Shown: positions 1 to 12,900, counted from the stretch's first letter. The stretch is 64,000 nucleotides of DNA from Vanilla planifolia (GCA_023846275.1 CM043865.1:32688412-32752411), one strand, 5' to 3'. Notes: a model not told the origin generated them from the sequence alone. Numbers and translations are program-made.

Positions 1-70
1 TTATTATTATTTTGATATATGGTTGAATAGAGTGAAAATAATATATGATATTATAATACTAATAAAAATG

Positions 71-72
<2 letters not shown>

Positions 73-121
<49 letters not shown>
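73..121. repeat. (TA)n microsatellite
   Basis: An uninterrupted TA dinucleotide run of about 49 bases lies in AT-rich DNA. No gene is linked to it. Confidence 0.95.
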
Positions 122-123
<2 letters not shown>

Positions 124-1334
124 ATATGAGATGACATATAATATTTGATAAATTTTTTCTTTATTATTATTTACATCTTAGTTTAAATTATTATGAAATG
201 ATTAAAGTGTTTTGATATGATGAGAGCTAATGGGCCCATACCTTTTGAGTTATTGTGAAGACTAATGTGGCATTGACAGATGTGGTAATATAATGAGATA
301 TATCATAAGCAAATGCTTATTACAACTAAGAGAAGAGCATAACCCCATTGGACATATGTGTTATGAGCTATTTACTGGAATAATAAATTATAGCAAAATT
401 TTGAAGGATATTATAATTAGAACATGAAACTTGGGTCTTATAAAAAATAATGCTAAAAGAAAATAAAGATGATTTATTAATTATTTGTTTATTTTAGTCA
501 TAACATAATGTTACTTATATTGTGCATATTTCTACTATACAGTTTATTTATTTATATCAATGTATGGTACTTGAAATATGTTTATTTAATTTGTATATAA
601 CTCACATCTTATTTTTCGTTTTAAGTCATATACATACACAATAAATAAAAAGAGGCTAAGTTGAATAGTAAAGTGATGTTTAGAGAATGATATTGAAAAA
701 GTTTGATAATTCGATGTTGATTATGTTATGCATTTAATATTATTGTTATTATATTTATCTAATGTAATTATGTTATATAGTGCAATCATATATTTTTAGC
801 ATGTTGTTAGTAACTGTTTAAAGAAAAAAATATTACTATTGATTTATAATTAACAATTATGTTTAATAGATTAATTTTGATGATTCTATATTATATCTAA
901 TAAATGTGTGATATTAAATTTTAACTTTATTATGAACTATCTCCTTTTATTTTATTTATTTATATTAATATTTTATTTTCATCAATTGTTATCTTGTCTT
1001 TTTCTCAATATTGACAATAATATCTTTATCAAACCAGAGAAATTAGTTCCTTGCGAACATAAAATTTTCCAGTTCAACAAGCTTTTCATGATGAAATGTG
1101 TCCTTATTTCGTACTCCATCCATCAAATGCTAGGATTTGATTGATAATGACCAATCAACTTGGCATTTTTCACAACACCACTTATGCACACAAATGCATA
1201 TGTCATTGAGTCAATGTTAAGAAACTGAGTGTCAATCCCATTTCATACACTCACATCTCGATTATGCTTATCCTTTTTATTACAAAAGAAATGGCATTAT
1301 ATTAGGCGTCCATGATAGCGATAGAGTGTGACAT
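122..1334. other. AT-rich stretch without a recognised gene
   Basis: I see no coding structure here. The 78-codon open frame at 908-1144 has no ATG at its start, is rich in Phe, Leu and Ile as expected of random AT-rich DNA, and has no recognisable motif. Confidence 0.6.
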
Positions 1335-1755
1335 AAATGTCTTTTAGTGAAAAAAGCATAAGATTTTGCTTATCATTGTCATAACAATTTTACTATATTT
1401 TAGTCTTTTTTTTATTTAGGAAGAAGTCATGCATTTTTCATTGATTACAATAATTATTAGAATAAAATTTAAAAATATGGACATTTTAATACATATAAAT
1501 GATATCTACCTTTTGTTTCACAAAAGAGTTTTAAAAGTCTTTTTTTCATTAAAAAAAAAAACAACATGAGATTTTGTTTGTCATGGTCATAACAACTTTA
1601 ATGTGTTTTGGTCTTTTTTTTATTTAGGAAGAAGTCATGCATTTTTCCTTTATTATAAGAATTGTTGGTATAAAATTTAAAAATATTGATATTTTAGTAC
1701 ATGGTATCTTCCGTCTGTTTGGCAAAAGAGTTTTAAACGCCTTTTTTTCGTGACA
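1335..1755. repeat. Two-copy tandem duplication, period about 208 bp
   Basis: Two adjacent, diverged copies share landmarks in the same order. The segment AAGAAGTCATGCATTTTTC begins at 1421 and again at 1629, giving a period of 208. Both copies also share the TTTATTTAGG block before it and AAAAGAGTTTTAAA near their ends. The sequence is AT-rich and I do not recognise its family. Confidence 0.85.
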
Positions 1756-1880
1756 ACTTCAAAATCATCAAAAACGTTAAACTCATAGCTTCTCTTATTT
1801 TTTTTTATACATAAAATACCATTTTTATAATTATCTTTTAAACTTATTTTCTAAAATTATATTTTAAATTACAAAAACAG

Positions 1881-2015
1881 TCACATGAAGGTGAAAAGAC
1901 AACATTTATCTATAAAGATAAAGCTGTTGGCAATCAGCTTGTTGAAGAAACCTGTGTGGATCAAACAGCTCTGCCGTGTAAACGAAGAAAACTTCATATT
2001 ATGGGAAGCTCACAG
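1881..2015 (+). other. Exon-like fragment, unidentified
   Basis: This short stretch is richer in GC than its surroundings and reads open for 45 codons. It has a plausible nuclear-protein-like composition, including a basic KRRK patch. An acceptor-like ACAG precedes position 1881, and a donor-like CACAG/GTCACT lies at 2015/2016. A different frame gives a 94-codon ATG open frame (1885-2169), which has less protein-like composition. I recognise no family. It may be an exon relic carried by a repeat, a piece of an old gene, or chance. Confidence 0.22.
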
Positions 2016-2169
2016 GTCACTCTCTGCTGCTGAGAGGGCAGCCACATCGGTTTGCCGGAAAAGTTTCAGTGCCGTACAAAGAAGAGAAAGATCTTCGGAA
2101 ACATCGACGAAACCCGCATTGTTTTCATCTCTGATTTATTTCTTCTCTGATTTAAGTTTAAGCCACTAG

Positions 2170-2965
2170 TTTACTTCTTCTAAATGGAGACTTAAAAATA
2201 AAAAATTAGTAGGTGTCAAATTAAACGTTAAAGTATAAATAAAAAGTTAGGAAAAAAATCTATTAACATAAATACAAAATTGTTTTGTTGTTTTTTCTAT
2301 AAATAAAATATATAAAAGATTTCAATTAAGCTAATTATATAATTATAATCACATTAAATAAATTTGACCCACATATTATGAAATTAATTATGATAATGAT
2401 AACTATAGAATAGAAAATATGATCTCTAAAGTTTTTTGTCTCTATTTAAATTTCAAGAACTATTTAAAAATATCCATGTTCTTCGTCACAATTGTCTTAA
2501 ATATATAACATTTTATTTTATGATATACTGAGATAGAAGTTATTCGACTCCTATTTAGAATGCATGCAACTATTTGGAGCATTAAGATTATAAAATATCA
2601 TGCAAGCAAGGTGGGTTTAATACCATTTTGATGCAAGTTATCTTTTAGCTAACTATCTTGATGGACAATAATCAACATAATGTTGCTAATTATTTAAGGT
2701 TTAATAGATGATAGATATAAAGTAATCAATATATATGGTGCGGTTTTGCTAGTATCTTTGAATTTAGATGTATTTTATGATGGCAACGTGGTTGAAATGA
2801 TATGCCAATCTACAATACTCTAGACTTGAAATAATATTCAATTATATGTCATAATATGTTAATCAGATCTAGTTTAAGACATTATGGAGATTTTTAATGA
2901 TCAAGAGCTTAGTTATATGTTAATTAAATCATATAAATAAATAAATATTGAGAAAACAATCAAGG
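2170..2965. other. AT-rich stretch without a recognised gene
   Basis: There is no open frame of note. A short motif with the core TAGTTTAAGACATT occurs near 2870 and again near 4085, on either side of the retroelement remnant between them. This suggests the remnant lies within repeated DNA. Confidence 0.5.
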
Positions 2966-4075
2966 ATATAAAATGATAAAAATCGTTAAGTAGCAAAAGG
3001 TGATCGTGTGTTGAGACTCATTGCAGTGCACTAGAGTGCATGCTGCATGTAGGACGATTGCTCATGTGGAGCATTGGCTACTGTGGGTATACCCATTATA
3101 ATGTGTGCGCTTTGCAACACCTACCACAAGATAATTAGTCAAAAGAAAATACTCTTAGCTAAAAGAATTTTAGATTAGGTGATAATTTAAAGATAATTAT
3201 AAATAAAGTTGAGAATGACATCATCAATTTCACCCTCTAAATGCATAGAAATTGATAATATTCTTTAAAGAAAGATTTTACATTTGATTTGTCTATTTAT
3301 AATGATATAATGGATATAGAGAAATCAAATATATGATTAGAATAACTAGAGATATATTTTTCTCTATATAATTATTTATTAATTGATAATGTGATATATA
3401 CTTGATTAAAAATAATGAGTCACGTGTTGACTTAGTGAAATACTTATTTAAGAATATAATATTACAAAAGTGATATAGAGCTAATTTAAAAAAAATAATT
3501 AAAAAAATTATTCTATGGGTTACATAGAGAAAATATGAATGAAGTGTTATAACTTACAATATCAACAAGAACAAATGGTACAAAACTATATCACAAAATG
3601 AGATGCATATATTTTCAAAGTATATTATAGGTCTATATTATCTTATTACTTTCAAATTATATTTTTTTCTTAATTAATCTTTAAAATAAGTCTGTATATT
3701 CATGATTACTATAAAAAAAAGAATGAATGTAAATGAATAAAATTAGAAAGATAAAATACTAAAAAAAATTTGAGTATAAACTTAAAAATTAGTGATAAAT
3801 AAAAGATTATTTTCTAAAAAATATATTATAGCTACAACTAATAATTCTCCTACTAGTATAACTCAGAAATATTATGATTATTATAAGAAGAAATTATACA
3901 TTAATAAAAACGTTAGAAATTGTATCATAAACTATTTCTAAAAAAATTTAATAAAAATGAAATAATTATTACAGTTGAGACTAAAAATTACTTGAAATCC
4001 TATTTCAAGTTAATGAAAGCATGTCTCTTATGGTGAGTCTAAAAACATAACTTTTCAGGTAAAGGTCGTAATATA
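2966..4075 (+). mobile_element. Old LTR-retroelement remnant (gag region), broken
   Basis: From about 3130 to 4040 this aligns by eye, with many differences, to the internal region of the old element at 37.4-38.4 kb. Shared landmarks occur in the same order, including a block around AAAAGAAAATA and AAAAGAATT, AATCTTTAAA(A/G)TAAG, and the ending ATCTCTTATG(G/A)TGAGT. The part before about 3120 resembles that element's LTR. It is heavily decayed with many breaks, and no pol is seen. The family is probably Ty3/gypsy-like, but this is uncertain. Confidence 0.5.
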
Positions 4076-4234
4076 CCAATTAGAGCTAGTTTAAGACATT
4101 GCAAAGATTTCTACAATACTCTAGAATTTTCTTAAGAGACTCAAAAGCATTCTAAATATAGCTACTATTTTTAGAACTTAATCGTGCCTTTTTGTATTTG
4201 TAGAGTTGTTTGTACCCACTGAGTGTTGGTATCT

Positions 4235-4402
4235 AAGGTCAAGTGTGTTTGGGTATATCTAACTTTTAGGCATGTACCATACTTGTAGGGATTGTTTGCA
4301 TGTTTTTTTAATATGTAAGGTCAAGTGTGTTTAGGTATATCTAAGTTTTAGGCATGTACCATACTTGTAGGTTATTGTTTGTATGCTTTTTTAATATGTA
4401 GG
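4235..4402. repeat. Two-copy tandem duplication, period about 82 bp
   Basis: AAGGTCAAGTGTGTTT begins at 4235 and again at 4317, and the copies remain closely similar through GGCATGTACCATACTTGTAGG. Similarity is high, so this duplication is younger than most repeats nearby. It lies in LTR-like sequence. Confidence 0.9.
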
Positions 4403-4419
4403 TTTAAATGATTGAGATG

Positions 4420-5356
4420 AACATTATGTTCTAATCTTGATTAACCTCAATAACATTAAATCTTCTGGACAATATACATTAATAAAATGAAGTAATTTAA
4501 GGAGAATATGTGGTTACCCAAATTAAGATAGTCAAGGTATAGGAACTTTTAGTTTTGAATGATTTTTTGTGTTTTTTCTTCATATTCCTTTGTCAAATGT
4601 AATAAAAGCTAAGTATGATGGATGTTTAAGAAATCATAGTGTTTTGCAAACTTCATTTCAAGTGTATTTTTCTTATGATTTGGTGAAATGCCTATTACAT
4701 AAAGCATAAGTGATGCCTATAAAACCTTATTTGAATGACCATTGACTTTTAGTTAGATTCCTAAGTGTCACCAAGGTGCCAATGGGAGACTAATTTCTTC
4801 ATTATTATGGTATTTCATCTACAATTTATCATTTTATTTCTCCATACCCTAATTTTTCTACTTAGATTTCCATTCATCCACATCTAAATTTTTTTTAAAA
4901 AATTCACTCTCTATAATCCAACTATGGTACGAAATGATACGAATTTGTTATAACATTTTATAATATGATAGATATGAAAATTCTCTTAATTTTCTTACTT
5001 CGATTCCACTTTGTTTGATTGTAAATTCTTGCCCCATCAATGTTGGTTAAAAAATAAGACTATTTTACTTGGGAGAGCTTTTCTTGATAGATTTGCCTCA
5101 CCAATTGAACTCCAAATCACAAGTAATTCTTGATTCATAGTGCTATAACTTCAGCATTCATCGCTTTTGGAGATTTTCTTTTTATGATAGTAAACAAGCT
5201 ATGCAAATTGATACATATTTTCTTTCAAATTTTTGTAATACATTAGAATGGTTATCTTTTTTGAACTCTACTTAGCCTAGGTGATCCCTCAATCAATGTA
5301 TATCTTTGTGATTCATTCTATCTCCTCTATGCTGCATCAAGTTTGTATAAGAGCTT
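4420..5356 (+). mobile_element. Probable old LTR with primer-site-like end
   Basis: A TATA-like CCTATAAAACC lies near 4715. About 630 bp later, near 5344-5356, TTGTATAAGAGCTT resembles the initiator-Met tRNA primer site TGGTATCAGAGC. It comes just after a CA that could end an LTR. I could not find the left end, and no internal coding region follows. The call rests on these two signals only. Confidence 0.3.
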
Positions 5357-5850
5357 CAACTCTTAACTTATAGATTCTCACCCACAAACAATCTATGTTC
5401 ACTATTGATTTATGTTGTTTATTGTTTTATTTCATCCATTTGGTGATAATCTCATCACTTACCCATTGGGAGATTTTTCACTATTTAGATTGTTATTGTA
5501 TCACTGATTATAGAGTAGTTTGGACATTCTTTGGTTATAAAAATCATTAGGTTTTTTTTCTCACATTAAACTAGCTTGAGTTTTACTTGGATTAAACTTG
5601 GTGTCAACATTTAATGCTATTAAAGAAGCTTTGTTGCTATTTTTTACTTTTATTCGTCCTTGTTAGAGATATTAGTTCACTACCATGTTAATATTAAACC
5701 TATTTTCCATGATGTGATTATTATTAGAAAAATAAGATATTACAAAGGTCTCAAAATATAGTTAATTATCTTTTTCTTACTTATACTTAAATCTATAAAC
5801 ATCATTTAGATCTTCAATCATTAGACTGAGCACCACTTTTGAGTGATTAC
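5357..5850. other. AT-rich stretch without a recognised gene
   Basis: Nothing recognisable is seen between the probable old LTR and the gypsy copy that starts at 5856. Confidence 0.5.
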
Positions 5851-5855
5851 TCCAT
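5851..5855. repeat. Target-site duplication TCCAT, left copy
   Basis: TCCAT directly abuts the TGTTATACCC terminus at 5856. The same five bases follow the TGTAACA terminus at 9701. Confidence 0.85.
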
Positions 5856-6042
5856 TGTTATACCCGGTAAAAATTATATGTTTAATCTTCAATAATTAAA
5901 TTATGGCTTGGATAATTTCAGATCGACAGTAGGATGAGCCAGGAGCTCAATTGGAGGCTATTGGAATTTCTGAAATTTTCTGGGGATTTTTCGAATTTCC
6001 AAAAATCCAATTAAACAGGGAAAATTACTTAAAAATTCCTCG
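5856..6042 (+). repeat. 5' LTR remnant of element 2
   Basis: The first part matches the start of the 3' LTR at 8197. The right-hand part matches the next LTR section in the opposite orientation, so the remnant folds back on itself before the inverted gag part. Confidence 0.85.
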
Positions 6043-8196
6043 GTGCCATCCGGATGTCAATAAGCTCAACGGATCTCGCAGCCTCTACCAAGTCACGAAA
6101 CCTGGCAAACCGACTCACAACTAGCTGGCGCTGCAGCATAGGACGAAGTCCCTCCAGGAACATCTCACATCTGCGCTCCTCAGAAGGCACCAGCTCTGCG
6201 GCGTACCTCGCCAGATAAGTGAACCTCGATAAGTAATCGTTCACTGACATCTGGCCCTGCCTGAGGTGTATAAGTTCCCTCCTGAACTGAGACATGGCAG
6301 AAGCCGGAATGTAGCACTCCCTGAATGCCTCAACAAAGTCTTCCCATGCTATCTCGCTGTTCTGGACCTCCCCAAACACAGCGCGCCGCTGGCATCTCCA
6401 CCAGGTAGCAGCCTCTCCCTCCAATACTAGAGCAGCAAGTACTACCCTCCTGCCGAATGGACATCCCAAGGCATCAAATAGCTCAAGCATACGAGCCATC
6501 CAGTCATCTGCCACCGCTGGGTCAGCCGACCCACTGAAGCTCCGCGGACGCAACCGCATGAAGGCATCGATCCAACGATCCACGGCTGGCTCAACTGGCA
6601 ATGCTGGGATCGTCTCCGGGGTAGGAGTAGCAGATCCAGGTCTGCCTCTAGCTGCTCCACGAAAGGGAAGTCTCCTGGTACCAGCCATACCGTCAAAAGC
6701 AACTAATCTGGCATTAGAGTCGTCATTTAGCATTTGGCATACGGATGGAGGCCCAGAGAGAGGCTCACAACAAGAGGAAGGAATTCAGAAATGCCCAACA
6801 GAACGAAAAGGGCAAGAGACACATAGGTCACAATGGTACTCAGGAGGGCGTGTTCCAGCCACGGCCTATTTCCGAGAGGCCAGTGCAGCAGACAGGTACT
6901 CGGACTGGGGGAATTATTTGCTACCACTGTCAGCAGCCAGGACACATAAGGTACGACTGCCCAGAAAGGAAGAAACAGAGGATCACAGGACCGGTTGGTT
7001 CATCTGGGGGACAGCCCAGAGTATTTGCATTGACTCAGCAGCAGGCTTCAGAGTCACCAGAGGTGATCACAGGTATGCTTTATTTTGGTAACATGTAGTG
7101 TGTGACTTTGTTTGATACTGGTGCATCTCATTCTTTTGTTGCTGAGAGGATTTGGAATCAGATATCAGGATCCAAGGGTTATTTAAAAGAACCCTTACTG
7201 GTTAGGCTTCCTGATGGGAAAGAGATTTCCACTGTTCAGAAGATTGATGGTTCTATTCTGATTAGTGGACACGAGTTCGTGACAGAGTTGATATGTGTAC
7301 CACTAACAGAGTTCGACATCATCTTAGGGATGATTGGTTGTGCTACCATGTAGTGGTTCTGGATTGTTGGGAGAAGAAGGTTAGGATCAGGGTGCCTGGT
7401 TCGGAGGATGTGATATACTTTGGTCTGAACAGGCAGATTCCCCTGATCTCAGTTCTTCAGGCAAAGAGACTAGTGAGTAAGGGTTGTACTGGTTGGTTGG
7501 CTTATGTGGTAGATAGCCAAGCCACCACTACCCCTATGTCAAATATTCCAGTGGTGTGAGACTTCCCTACGGTTTTCCAGAGGAGTTGCCTGGACTTCCA
7601 CCAGTTAGGGAAGTGGGGTTTTCGATTGAATTGAGGCAAAGGAGATGGTTGGAATTGATAAAAGCCTATGAGCTGGTGATAAATTACTGCGAGGGTACGG
7701 CTAATCCTGTGGCTGATGCCTTGAGCAGACACGCAGTTGTGCATACTGTGATAGCTTGCGAATCTATAGCAGACTTGGATTGGGATGTTGAGAGATGTCA
7801 GGAACAGTTGTCTGTTCAGAGACTGGCTCACAGACTCAGTTCGTTGACTATTCGGGCTGACTGGTTATCTGAGATGCGTGATCTTCAGCGTTGCGATGAA
7901 GAGCTGAAGGAGAAGTTTGAGTTGGCATCGCAGGGATTGGGAGGAGACTTTGCTCTCAGAGACGACATTTTGACTTTCAGGAGTCGCTGGTGTGTGCCAT
8001 CACATCGGGAGTTCAAGAAGAGGATCCTTCGAGAGGCTCATTATGGAACTTTGGCTATGTACCTGGATAAGTCAAGATGTACAGGAATTTGAGGAGTGTT
8101 TTCTGGCGGAGAGGTTTGAGAGCAGGATATTGCGGAAAAGTGGCCGGAACTTCTTGCTGAATTTCGAGGGCGAAATTCCTGATAAGGTGGGGAGAT

Positions 8197-9701
8197 TGTT
8201 ATACCCGGTAAAAATTATATGTTTAATCTTCAATAATTAAATTATGGCTTGGATAATTTCAGATCGACAGTAGGATGAGCCAGGAGCTCAATTGGAGGCT
8301 ATTGGAATTTCTGAAATTTTCTGGGGATTTTTCGGAGCACCGAGGAATTTTTAAGTAATTTTCCCTGTTTAATTGGATTTTTGGAAATTCGAAAATCTAT
8401 TTAAATCGGTCAATTAGACCGGAATTTGGTTTTTACCGCGCGTGAACCGGACCGGAGCGGTTCAGACTTAACTTTCACAGTATACATGTGGACTGGTATG
8501 CGCCTTGTTGTATCTGGACACATGTTGCCGAATCTTGGAGTTAAAGCTTGGCAATGACTGTAGGGGCGTGGCTTCTATGGAAATTGTTGGGAGAGGACTT
8601 CTTGGGACGGTGGCTGAGTCGACCTCTTCTGGTCCACGAGTGTAGGCCTGCGCGCCTGAGAGTGGCAGTGGCAGGGGTGACTCGCCGTGGCTAGCCAGGG
8701 TGTCTCACGTTGGCTAGAGATCTATGTGACGGGTTTGTCTATAGTCTCCAGAAGATTGATTGACGAGAGACGCTGCGGTGTCGGGTGCTAGGCGCCATGC
8801 GTGCGCAGAGATGGGCGTGTCCCGCTGGCATGCTACCTGGGAGCACAGAGGAGAGCTACTCTGTTGTGACTGGGGGTGACTGTGATTGGTCGGAGTCTGG
8901 AACTGAGAGTGCCTATCCACCATATATTGTTATGCTGTATTCCTATATTTTTGCTATTATCCTTCTCTTGCATGTGAGTTTTACTAGCTGTCTTTCCTAC
9001 TGGGCGTAGCTCATTCCTGTGTTACATATTTCAGTGGCTCGGCAGACTTGACGCTACCTGATTAGGTGGGATCGTGGTCAGCAGGCTTGTGGAGGATATC
9101 TGATTTGTGATTGTCTGAGATATTCTGGTTTGTTGATTGTTGTTGTTGGATGTATTTAATGAGATTGTTATTCTCATATGTCATGTAATATGTGAGGGTA
9201 ATTCTGACTTATGTTTCTGGTTGGATAATGTTACACTTGTTGGACTTGGATCTTATTTTTGTGATGTAGTTTCCATTCACTGTTTTACTTTATTATCTTG
9301 ATGGTATAGTGTGTGGAGTGCTATATTTTATCTGAGGATGTTATGTATTTTATTTTTGATGGTGAGGTCATTACATGACTATGGAACTTAATATTGGGGG
9401 TTCAGACTTCTATTAGACCGGTTCTCCTATCGATATGGGTTAGGAGTATTGGGTCTAGTAGGAGTAACATTGCGCGAGTCCATCTGTTAATTCAGGAGTC
9501 ATGAACCTGATTTGACGGTGTACCCGGGAGATGGGATCCACATTGTTAAGGAAAGTAGGTGTGTAATGATGTGTTATATCCTATGTTTTTCGTAGGCTAC
9601 TCAGGTTGGTATGGGACGATCTGAGCTGTCTATATGCAAAAAAAAAAAAAAAAAAAAAAATATATGCCAAAAATCAGCCTAGGAAAATATGGGGTGTAAC
9701 A
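8197..9701 (+). repeat. 3' LTR of element 2 (about 1.5 kb)
   Basis: It starts TGTTATACCC just after the AAGGTGGGGAGAT polypurine tract and ends GGGGTGTAACA before the right TSD. It matches both ends of the young element's 2.85-kb LTR. It does not contain that LTR's GC-rich middle section, which holds the TATA box and leader. An A-homopolymer lies about 45 bases before its end, as in the young element. Confidence 0.92.
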
Positions 9702-9706
9702 TCCAT
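9702..9706. repeat. Target-site duplication TCCAT, right copy
   Basis: It matches the five bases at 5851-5855. Confidence 0.85.
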
Positions 9707-11260
9707 TTTGGAGAATCACCTGAAGTTTAACAATATGAATGAAGGGTAATATTGAGAGGACATAAAGTCTCACCCAACTATAAACTTAATTATTAATATA
9801 ATCAAGGATTAAATATAGATAAAAAATAAGTGATGACATAAATCCATAATGGAGGCTTAGAGTTAGACAAACTTTTTTTCCAAATCTTAGCTTAAATCAT
9901 AGAAGTAAATGTTCACAAACAAAATGTTTTGATATAAAAATAAATAAAATAATAAAATTACCAATATCCAATATTAATAAAATCCTCTTCACTCTCGCAT
10001 CTTAGGAGTGTCGTCTTCTCATATGATATTAAACTCCTCAAATATTAATATAATAAAGTATGACTTGTGATATAAATACTAGTGAGAATTTATAGATCTC
10101 AATTGATAAATCTTATAAAATAATTGAATATACAAAAAAAATGTTAATATAAGCAAGTATAAATAAATAAAAAATCATAATAAGTTATGATGATAAATTA
10201 TAAGAAAAGTTTAAAATCATATCAAATATCATATTAAAAGATAAAATGTGAATGCTAGTTTTTTTTATTTTTATTGTTTTTAATATTTTATGTAATTATT
10301 TGGCTCAATTCTTTTTAAATCATTATCTTTACTAGATCTAATAATCATATCAATAAATGAAATCTAGTGAGCATCTATTAAAAATATCTAATATAAAATA
10401 TTAAACAAATATCCAATCTCAAGACCAATATCATGTAATCTAACATGTTATGCCTATTGCAAACTATGCAAATATGATTCGAAGACTCACGCATTGTGTT
10501 CCAATATATTGTGCTTGGTGTCATATATATATATATATCTATATATATATATCTATGTATGTGTGTGTATGTGTGTGGCTGTATGGAGAAAGAGATCATG
10601 ATACTTATACTAGATAGATATTTGGCCGAAATACCAACACCATGTGATCCAACATGCTACACTTAATGTGTGGTGAATAATTTCTCAAGGAATCTATTTT
10701 TTTATCTATGTAGTCATATGATATGTAAGTCTAGATAAAATATTTATATACTAATTCATATATTATTTCAAAGCTAATATTTATTCAATTATAGTTTAAT
10801 CATTCTTTATGTTCAATTCATTAATTTTTAAGTATTTTTTTATGCCATGTAATAAGTCATAAAATAAGTAAATCATATAACTGGCAAAACCATGCAATAA
10901 GTAATACAAAATACAATTGAGATCAGTGCATAAGGAAAAACATAAGTATTTATGAATAATATAGAATATACTTTGAAAGAAATCATAAAATATAAAAATA
11001 ATATTATGTTATATCATAAGTTACATATTTATATACTTGAATATTAGAGTTAACTTTTCTATTATTTATCTTTCTTGATTTTCTATAATATTATGTATAT
11101 ACAAGAGTTAATATATATCCTATATATTATATGTTTAGTAAACAATTATAAGCATATTAATTTCTTTTTGACCTTTAAGTCGCTGCCTAAATTCATACTT
11201 GTATGATACCCTAATCAAATCATTCGATCATTTATAAATAAGAAATTTACATTATATCAA
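9707..11260. other. AT-rich stretch with weak LTR-like character
   Basis: No gene is seen. The section near 9980-10200 (around CATCTTAGGAGTGTCGTC and the AAGTATAAATAAATA block) has the look of a decayed Ty3/gypsy LTR. The AAGTATAAATAAATA motif recurs near 59550. A TA-rich microsatellite lies at 10522-10553. Confidence 0.35.
10522..10553. repeat. (TA)n microsatellite, interrupted
   Basis: Alternating TA with a single interrupting C, followed by a short TG-rich run. Confidence 0.9.
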
Positions 11261-11264
11261 GCTT

Positions 11265-11975
11265 ATATGATCTCATGATCATAACATGATCTCGAGATCA
11301 ATTTCAAGCTTATTAAATCTAAAATTATAAAAAAATCAATGAAGACAAAATAATGAAAATGATCAACATAATATGAAGTAGCAAAAGCTACATTATAAGC
11401 CATACATAAAAGCTGGTTGTAGATGTTGTGCACAGAGACATGTGCACACATATGGAAGGGTGTGACCTGCTAAACACCCACATGACCCGATGCTGGTAAT
11501 TACACTAGACAAGAGCACATGAACCTTATTGTCTATCTATTGTGCTAGCCATCAATGTGCGCATGAAGGGTCCAATCATGAGAATGAACAATGCATTTGT
11601 ACATTTGTACAGATGCAGGAGGTATGGGAGTGTGCCTCCGATTAAATCAAATTTGATAAAATTTAGGAAATTTTTATATTTTTGGTCAAAATAACATGTT
11701 TTTATTTTATAATTAAATATTATATCTAAATATCTATATAAATTGGTGAGAAATATGTATAAAAAAATTCATAATTTTTTAGAATCAAAATTTTATGAAT
11801 CAAGAATCCCTTAAAGAGAAATGTTTTGAAGAATTCAATCTTCTTGTGAAAAAAATTCCTCTTTTTTCCTGCTTCCTTAGCTCATTGCCATTATCACGCT
11901 TCTACTTCTAAAACTATCACTCTAAAAAGAATGTCTGTTGTCGATGACTTGAGGTGAGTATAGCTCACATACAAA
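11265..11975 (+). mobile_element. LTR-like copy related to the old element at 36.6 kb
   Basis: It matches the LTR-like segment at 36640-37380 along its length. Shared parts include TTTCAAGCTTATT(A/G)AATCTAAAAT at its start, TTTTATATTTTTGGTCAAAAT in the middle, and a run of CTTCT-type pyrimidine tracts near the end. No coding remains are attached. It could be a solo LTR. Confidence 0.5.
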
Positions 11976-11979
11976 TTGT

Positions 11980-12900
11980 ACCATCTTATTCTCTCTATTT
12001 TTTGTTGCTTAACCTGTCTAATTGGTTTAATCCACAAGTCAGGTAAGGATATCATACAATATGTAATATTGTATAGTATGTTCCAATGTAAATCATAAAA
12101 ATGATGCATCATTATCTCATATGATCACCTTTGTTACGTCTACTTTAGTTTCATATAGTATGATTCTGTTGATCACACTATTTGATCAACAAATCTGTGA
12201 TATGTTATTTCTATCACTTATGATCGTACCTTATAGTCAACATGATTGTAACTTATGATCTTATTCTATAGCACCTATAATCATCCAATATGATCCATAA
12301 CGTTGTATTATACAATATAACTTCCTTAATAATTATTCATGCCTATCCCTTAATGATCATACAATGTGATTAATCTCATTATACAAACTTATTTTATTCT
12401 ATTTTTCTATCACAAATCTGTTGACATCATCCACTGATTACATTGATATGACATAAAAATTGTATCATATAATTCAATTCTTTTAACATTTTTTCTCATC
12501 GCCCAACATGATTTCTTTTTGTACGAGCTCTTAATGAATTGAAATCATATCTTACGATAACCAACATCGTACTAGTCTGAACTTTTAGACAATGAATTTT
12601 CTTTAATCTCAAATCAATCATATAATGTGATATCTATATCATTCTGTAGAATTAATCTATTTATGTAACAATAGCTTAGTTCTCCTTATATTAATATAAT
12701 ATAGCAAATTGTTTAATATAATACCATTAGTAACCCTTAGATAGCTCCACTATAGCTTGACGATCTAAGCTCTTTCGTACTAGATGGCGTATGTCATCGT
12801 ATTAGTATCACTATTTCTTGGCATCTTTCTATAACAAACCAAACATCCATAAGCATATTTCATTAAAAGAATTAATTCTTCTTGGTCTTATTATCTCTTA
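11980..12900 (+). repeat. Palindrome-rich repeat family, copy A
   Basis: This AT-rich segment carries many short near-palindromes built on ATCATA..TATGAT (for example near 12045, 12150, 12230, 12290, 12350 and 12605). The same style of sequence recurs at 54.5-55.6 kb and, in the opposite orientation, near 61.0-61.3 kb. Arrays of short palindromes are known from the LTRs of Sirevirus-type copia elements, but no coding region here confirms that assignment. Confidence 0.45.

Larger units (their letters stand above)
5856..9701 (+). mobile_element. Ty3/gypsy element 2 (Tekay/Del-like), rearranged and broken
   Basis: Both outer termini (TGTTATACCC and GGGGTGTAACA) and a 5-bp TSD are intact, so this is one insertion. 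Parts in order are an LTR remnant (from 5856), a first part of gag lying on the minus strand (about 6045-6741), and plus-strand remains from 6742 on. These hold the end of gag with its zinc knuckle, a protease-like part, a fragment spanning the RNase H end and integrase start, and the polyprotein end. A polypurine tract at 8184-8196 and a 1.5-kb 3' LTR follow. Most of pol is absent. It is clearly a fossil with roughly half a dozen or more breaks. The protein-level remains are very close to the young element at 43-53 kb, so both belong to one family. Confidence 0.93.
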
